From Paenibacillus durus (GTDB lineage: Bacteria; Bacillota; Bacilli; Paenibacillales; Paenibacillaceae): DNA of 64,000 bases. The translations under genes were made by a program, and so were the position numbers. Shown here piece by piece: positions 59,915 to 64,000 of the stretch; position 1 is the first letter of the stretch; every line of letters starts with the position of its first letter. Under the pieces are notes generated by a model. It had not been told where the DNA came from. It made no database searches and saw nothing but the letters and a program-made list of their open reading frames with translations. The stretch is taken from contig NZ_CP009288.1 in assembly GCF_000756615.1 (NCBI RefSeq), forward strand, positions 1,922,001 through 1,986,000. Direction: 5' to 3'.

Positions 59915-62284
59915 TTGGACGACAAGATTTTGCATACGCTTGAGTATCAAAAGATTATAAATAAATTGATGCAATATATACAAACTCCGATGGGACTGAT
60001 GATGGCCGAGAACCTAAAGCCCTCCGGCGATTTCGAAGGTGTCAAGCTGCTGCTGCAGGCGACGGACGAGGCGGCTACGGTTGATCGTCTAAAAGGCGTG
60101 CCGTCCTTCGGCGGGATAACCGACATCAAATCTTCGCTGAAGCGGGCCTCCATCGGCGGAATGCTCGGCCCGCACGAGCTGCTGGCCGTGGGAAATACCA
60201 TTGGCGGCGGACGCCGGGTCAAGCGCTTTCTGGCCGCTATGCATGAAGAAGAACCGATCCAGATGCTCTTCGACCTGAGCGATCTGGTATCGGAGCAGAA
60301 GCCCGTTGAGGACGCTATCCGCTCTGCCATCGACGAGAACGCGGAGGTGCTCGATACGGCTAGCGCCGAGCTGTCCCAGGTCCGCAGGGAGCTTAGGAAC
60401 GGCGAGACGAGAATCCGCGAGAAGCTGGATTCGATGATCCGTTCCTCTTCGGTCTCGAAGATGCTTCAGGATCAGCTAATCACCATCCGCGGCGACCGGT
60501 TCGTCATTCCGGTGAAGGCGGAATACCGCTCCCACTTCGGAGGAATCGTTCACGACCAGTCCGGTTCGGGAGCAACGCTGTTCATCGAGCCCGAATCGAT
60601 TGTAGCGATGAACAACAAGCTCCGGGAGACGCGGCTGCGCGAAGAGCGGGAAATTGAGATCATCCTGCGGAAGCTGACCGCGCTTGTTGGTGAAATTGCC
60701 GAGGAGACGGCGTATGACGTCGATATTCTCGGCCAGCTTGATTTTATATTCGCTAAGGCCCGCCTGGCGCGGGAAATGAAAGCTGCCCGTCCGCGGATGA
60801 ATGACCGCGGCTATCTGAAAATTCGCAAGGGAAGACACCCGCTGATTTCCGCGGAGTCCGTTGTTCCCCTGGATGTGGAGCTCGGCAACCAGTACAGCTC
60901 CATTATCGTGACAGGCCCAAATACGGGGGGGAAGACCGTTACGCTGAAGACAATCGGGCTGCTTAGCCTGATGTCGATGTCCGGTCTCTTCATTCCGGCC
61001 GAGGAAGGCAGCCAAATGTGCGTATTCGACGCCATTTATGCCGACATCGGAGATGAGCAGAGCATCGAGCAGAGCCTGAGCACATTCTCCAGCCATATGA
61101 CCAATATTATCTCCATTCTGAAGCGTATGACTCCCAAAAGCCTGGTCCTGCTCGACGAAGTCGGAGCGGGAACGGACCCGGCAGAAGGCTCGGCGCTTGC
61201 AATCGCCATCCTGGAGCATATCCACCGGACGGGATGCCGGATGGTGGCAACGACGCACTACAGCGAACTTAAGGCTTATGCCTATGAACGCAAGGGTGTT
61301 ATCAATGCCAGCATGGAATTCGATGTACAGAGTCTGCGGCCGACATACCGCCTGCTGGTCGGTGTTCCGGGCCGAAGCAATGCCTTCGCGATCGCCGAGC
61401 GGCTGGGACTGCCGGCCGCCGTTCTGGAGCATGCGCGCGGCGAGGTGAAGGAAGAGGATCTGCGCGTTGAGCATATGATCGCTTCGCTGGAAGAGAACCG
61501 TCTCGGCGCGGAGAACGAGCGCGAGCGGGCGGAGAATCTCCGGCGCGAGGCGGAGGAACTGCGCGGCAAGCAGCGCCAGGAACTGGAGAAGCTGGAGAGC
61601 CAGCGCGACAGGTGGCTTGAGAAGGCGGAGAAGGATGCTGCCGCGATTGTCGACAAGGCTCGCAAGGAAGCTGAGCAGATTATCAGCGATCTGCGGCGTC
61701 TGGCTCTGGAGGAAGGGGCGTCAGTCAAGGAGCATAAGCTGATCGAAGCCCGGCGGCGGCTCGATGAAGCGGAGCCTTCGCCCCGCAAGAAGGAGCCCGC
61801 ACGAGGGGCGAAGAACAAGCAGGCCCGGCAAATCGGGCCCGGTGATGAAGTGGCTGTACACAGCCTGAATCAGAAGGGCCATGTCGTCGAGCTGAGCGGA
61901 ACCAAGGAAGCCGTCGTGCAGCTCGGCATCATGAAAATGAAGGTGCGGCTGGACGATCTGGAGCTGCTATCGGCCGCTAAGCCGGCTGCGCCGCAGCCGC
62001 TGCGCCAGGCCACCACAGTCAAGCGCACACGGGACGAGAATATCCGCAGCGAGCTGGATTTGCGGGGAGCGAATCTAGAAGAGGCGCTGATGGAGACGGA
62101 CCGTTTTATTGATGAAGCGTTTCTTGGCAATCTTGGCCAGATTTTTATTATCCACGGCAAAGGAACCGGTGTCCTGCGCTCGGGAATTCAGGAATATTTG
62201 CGCAAGCATAAGCATGTCAAGAGTTACCGTCTCGGCAACTACAACGAGGGCGGCGCGGGCGTTACGGTTGCGGAGCTGAAATGA
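59915..62284 (+). CDS. mutS2: MutS2 endonuclease / ribosome rescue ATPase
   Basis: 789 residues. TTG 59915 directly follows an in-frame TAA, so it must be the start, and it gives the typical N-terminus LHTLEYQKIINKLMQY. A core and lever domain are followed by the MutS ATPase (Walker A GPNTGGKTVTLK, LVLLDEVGAGTDPAEG, TTHYSELKAYA). A long coiled coil (about 510-620), a KOW-like strand region and a C-terminal Smr nuclease domain (LDLRGANLEEAL, IIHGKGTGVLRSGI) complete it. In B. subtilis MutS2 acts on collided ribosomes; older work links it to suppression of recombination. TATAAT at 59878-59883 may be its -10. Confidence 0.97.
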   Translation: MDDKILHTLEYQKIINKLMQYIQTPMGLMMAENLKPSGDFEGVKLLLQATDEAATVDRLKGVPSFGGITDIKSSLKRASIGGMLGPHELLAVGNTIGGGRRVKRFLAAMHEEEPIQMLFDLSDLVSEQKPVEDAIRSAIDENAEVLDTASAELSQVRRELRNGETRIREKLDSMIRSSSVSKMLQDQLITIRGDRFVIPVKAEYRSHFGGIVHDQSGSGATLFIEPESIVAMNNKLRETRLREEREIEIILRKLTALVGEIAEETAYDVDILGQLDFIFAKARLAREMKAARPRMNDRGYLKIRKGRHPLISAESVVPLDVELGNQYSSIIVTGPNTGGKTVTLKTIGLLSLMSMSGLFIPAEEGSQMCVFDAIYADIGDEQSIEQSLSTFSSHMTNIISILKRMTPKSLVLLDEVGAGTDPAEGSALAIAILEHIHRTGCRMVATTHYSELKAYAYERKGVINASMEFDVQSLRPTYRLLVGVPGRSNAFAIAERLGLPAAVLEHARGEVKEEDLRVEHMIASLEENRLGAENERERAENLRREAEELRGKQRQELEKLESQRDRWLEKAEKDAAAIVDKARKEAEQIISDLRRLALEEGASVKEHKLIEARRRLDEAEPSPRKKEPARGAKNKQARQIGPGDEVAVHSLNQKGHVVELSGTKEAVVQLGIMKMKVRLDDLELLSAAKPAAPQPLRQATTVKRTRDENIRSELDLRGANLEEALMETDRFIDEAFLGNLGQIFIIHGKGTGVLRSGIQEYLRKHKHVKSYRLGNYNEGGAGVTVAELK

Positions 62285-62317
62285 CGGGCTTTCCCCGCGG
62301 AAAGAAGGAGAAAACCT

Positions 62318-62737
62318 ATGGAACATGTAATCGATGCTTGGCTGAGCCATCCGCTGGGAGGCCTGCTCGGCTACTTTGCGGTTGCCATTTTGGAGCTGGT
62401 TGTCTTTCTTTCCATATTCGAAATGGTGACCAAATACAACTGCTGGGATGAAATCCGCAGAGGCAATGTGGCGGCTTCAATGGCGACGGGCGGCAAAATA
62501 TTCGGCATCTGCAACGTGCTGCGCTTCAGTATTCAGGCGGAGGCTTCGATTTACGAAACCATGAAATGGTCCGTGATCGGTTTTGTTTTGCTGCTGATTG
62601 CTTACTTTATGTTTGAATTTCTGACGCCCGTCTTTTCGATCGACAAGGAGATTGCGGCGGATAACCGGGCGGTCGGACTGACGGCAATGCTCATTTCCGT
62701 GTCATTGTCCTATGTGATCGGGGCTTCTATTCTGTAG
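62318..62737 (+). CDS. DUF350 membrane protein
   Basis: 139 residues with four hydrophobic segments in two DUF350 units (GYFAVAILELVVFLSIFEMV, NVAASMATGGKIFGICNVL and then SVIGFVLLLIAYFMFEFL, NRAVGLTAMLISVSLSYVIG). The start ATG lies behind AAAGAAGGAG, 33 bases after mutS2, so the two are probably co-transcribed. The function of DUF350 is not established. Confidence 0.88.
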   Translation: MEHVIDAWLSHPLGGLLGYFAVAILELVVFLSIFEMVTKYNCWDEIRRGNVAASMATGGKIFGICNVLRFSIQAEASIYETMKWSVIGFVLLLIAYFMFEFLTPVFSIDKEIAADNRAVGLTAMLISVSLSYVIGASIL

Positions 62738-62778
62738 CGAAGAAAATCGAACGGCGCAAAAGGAGACGCTGAAGCCGA

Positions 62779-62859
62779 ATGAAAATTCTGGTTCGTGTGC
62801 TGTTTGTTGCGGCGGTCTTGTTTATGGCAGCCGGAATTATCTATCTAATGATGAATTGA
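62779..62859 (+). CDS. Predicted 26-residue single-span membrane peptide
   Basis: A short open frame from ATG 62779 to TGA 62857-62859. The peptide begins MKILVRVL and is one hydrophobic span with a positively charged N-terminus. AAAAGGAG lies upstream but 14 bases away, longer than ideal. It sits exactly between the DUF350 gene and the zinc-ribbon gene in the same direction. It may be a small membrane protein of this operon. Coding is not proven. Confidence 0.4.
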   Translation: MKILVRVLFVAAVLFMAAGIIYLMMN

Positions 62860-62876
62860 CGAAGGAGACTGGAAAA

Positions 62877-63410
62877 ATGGATACAACCATCTGCCCTTGG
62901 TGCCATACGGAAATTGTATGGGACGAAGAACTCGGACCGGAGGAAGCCTGCCCGCATTGCGGCAACGATCTCAGCGCTTACCGTACGGTAAATATCAGCA
63001 GGGAAGACCTGAATGACGAATTGGAAGACGATGACGAGCATGAGCATGAACATGGCGGCGATCTATGGGGAGAAGACGAGCCGGACGGAGTTGTTCCTGT
63101 ATTCAACACACTCGATGCTTACCGGGACACTTATGATCTGGAGCGTTATGACAGCACCGTAGCCGCCGTTCTTGACGAGCAGGCTGAAGTGCCGGAATGT
63201 CCGCAGTGTCATGAATATATGCTGCTTGCCGGTACGGTAGGGGTGAGTGATTTCAAATCCGCCGCGCCGGCTTTTCTTGGCGTACCGCTGTTAAATGCTC
63301 CGTTCTCCCTAAATATGTATGTCTGCCCCTCATGTTTCCAGATTCAGTACAGCCTGGCCGAAGAGGACCGGGAGCAGTGGGTGCGCAATATCGGGGGCCT
63401 TCGCAAATAA
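62877..63410 (+). CDS. Zinc-ribbon protein of unknown function
   Basis: 177 residues from the ATG at 62877 behind GAAGGAG. Two zinc-ribbon halves are seen: CPWCH...CPHCG at about residues 6-28, and CPQC...CPSCF near 108-158. An acidic, His-rich linker (DDDEHEHEHGGDLWGEDEPD) lies between, which could bind metal. No membrane segments. It is the last of the mutS2-DUF350 group. I do not recognise a named family, so only metal binding is inferred. Confidence 0.75.
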   Translation: MDTTICPWCHTEIVWDEELGPEEACPHCGNDLSAYRTVNISREDLNDELEDDDEHEHEHGGDLWGEDEPDGVVPVFNTLDAYRDTYDLERYDSTVAAVLDEQAEVPECPQCHEYMLLAGTVGVSDFKSAAPAFLGVPLLNAPFSLNMYVCPSCFQIQYSLAEEDREQWVRNIGGLRK

Positions 63411-63487
63411 ATAAGTTCCTCCGCTAAGATCCTCCGGTTTGGGGCATGTTAAACAGGTGCATGTCTCAAAGGTTAAGGAGGAATACC

Positions 63488-64000
63488 ATGAAGGTCTCGC
63501 TGCGGGGACAGGCGGCGCTGCTGCTGGCGGTTAACGGGTTATTCGTGCTTTCGGGCGCGCTCGCGGGAACTTTTCTGAATGTCTACTTATGGAAAAACCG
63601 TCAGGATTACGCCATGATCGGCTGGTTTACTGTAGCCCAGCAGCTGGCTCTGGGTCTCAGCTTTTGGCTGGGCGGCAAGTGGGTGAAGGAACATAATAAA
63701 ATGAACGCCCTGCGGCTTGGCATCGCCGTTTCGGGCCTTTTTTATCTTCTGGTGCTGTGGCTGGAGAGCAAGGTGACCCAGTACGTCTGGCCGCTTGGCA
63801 TTGTGCTTGGCATTGCTTCCGGCCTGTTCTGGCTGGCCTTCAACATCGTTTATTTTGAAATTACGGAACGCGAGAACCGCGATGCATTTAACGGTTGGGT
63901 CGGGCTTCTTGGTTCGCTGACCGGCATCGTCGGGCCGTGGCTGTCCGGTTGGCTGATCTCTGCGCTGCATGGAAACCGGGGCTACCGGATTGTTTTTATT
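63488..64000 (+). CDS. Major facilitator superfamily transporter (3' end outside window)
   Basis: The frame from ATG 63488, behind AAGGAGG, is open for 171 codons to the end of the window, so the gene continues. Five to six hydrophobic segments are visible (LLLAVNGLFVLSGALAGTFL, MIGWFTVAQQLALGLSFWLG, LGIAVSGLFYLLVLWL, WPLGIVLGIASGLFWLAF, GLLGSLTGIVGPWLSGWLI). A cytoplasmic loop with GGKWVKEHNK lies between spans 2 and 3, as in MFS proteins. The substrate cannot be told from this half. Confidence 0.8.
   Translation, partial: MKVSLRGQAALLLAVNGLFVLSGALAGTFLNVYLWKNRQDYAMIGWFTVAQQLALGLSFWLGGKWVKEHNKMNALRLGIAVSGLFYLLVLWLESKVTQYVWPLGIVLGIASGLFWLAFNIVYFEITERENRDAFNGWVGLLGSLTGIVGPWLSGWLISALHGNRGYRIVFI

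Noticed and set aside
1..64000. CRISPR arrays and rRNA operons
   Set aside because: No regularly spaced repeats and no rRNA sequence were seen anywhere in the window.

Overview
The window is a stretch of Firmicutes chromosome, most likely Paenibacillus or a close relative. The gene order alaS-ireB-ruvX-DUF1292-mltG-(U32)-(U32) matches the Bacillus subtilis alaS-yrzL-yrrK-yrzB-yrrL-yrrN-yrrO block, pheS-pheT-zapA-mutS2 follows the same phylum pattern, ribosome binding sites are strong AAGGAGG types, T-box leaders precede alaS and pheST, and the coding DNA is moderately GC-rich. The genus is inferred from gene content and style, not from a marker search.

Left end (1-3820) is accessory DNA: the 3' part of a VgrG-like contractile-injection spike protein ending in an HExxH metallopeptidase toxin tip, a coupled small gene that is probably its immunity protein, the N-terminal stub of a tyrosine recombinase lying beside the 3' end of a tRNA-Pro(CGG), and an IS3-family insertion sequence. 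Next come an SDR protein that has lost its usual catalytic residues and the T-box-controlled alaS. After a gap holding a candidate small structured RNA, the ireB-ruvX-DUF1292-DUF1292-mltG-U32-U32 cluster follows.

13.3-20.4 kb holds a chemotaxis receptor with a SigD-type promoter, a class B penicillin-binding protein, an AI-2E family membrane protein and a NodB deacetylase fusion. 20.5-26.7 kb holds a GH1 beta-glucosidase, ilvD (minus strand), a small hydrolase, a HAD phosphatase, a sirtuin and a decayed aldo/keto reductase. 26.7-32.9 kb is a Leloir galactose module, with an AraC-type regulator divergent from galK-galE-galT, followed by an iron-type alcohol dehydrogenase. 33.0-38.0 kb on the minus strand is a response regulator-sensor kinase-ABC ATPase-FtsX permease operon of the peptide sensing/resistance type, coupled by ATGA overlaps.

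38.1-40.3 kb is an NfeD-flotillin pair behind a SigW-like promoter, followed by a decayed AraC gene. 41.0-46.4 kb is the glucose PTS control unit: glcT, an antiterminator RNA site and terminator, ptsG, and ptsHI with a catabolite-responsive element. It is followed by a pullulanase and a diguanylate cyclase. 51.2-55.3 kb is T-box-controlled pheST. 55.4-57.5 kb encodes an unusually long ZapA with about 570 residues of coiled coil. The right end holds a CuA-type cupredoxin lipoprotein, a second diguanylate cyclase, a small holin-like membrane protein, mutS2, a DUF350 membrane protein, a zinc-ribbon protein and the start of an MFS transporter.

Functional themes are carbohydrate uptake and breakdown (pullulan, beta-glucosides, galactose, glucose PTS), translation (alaS, pheST, tRNA hydroxylation), envelope growth and division, and envelope stress. 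The most unusual items are the spike-toxin/immunity pair, the giant ZapA, the SDR without its catalytic residues and the structured RNA candidate after alaS.
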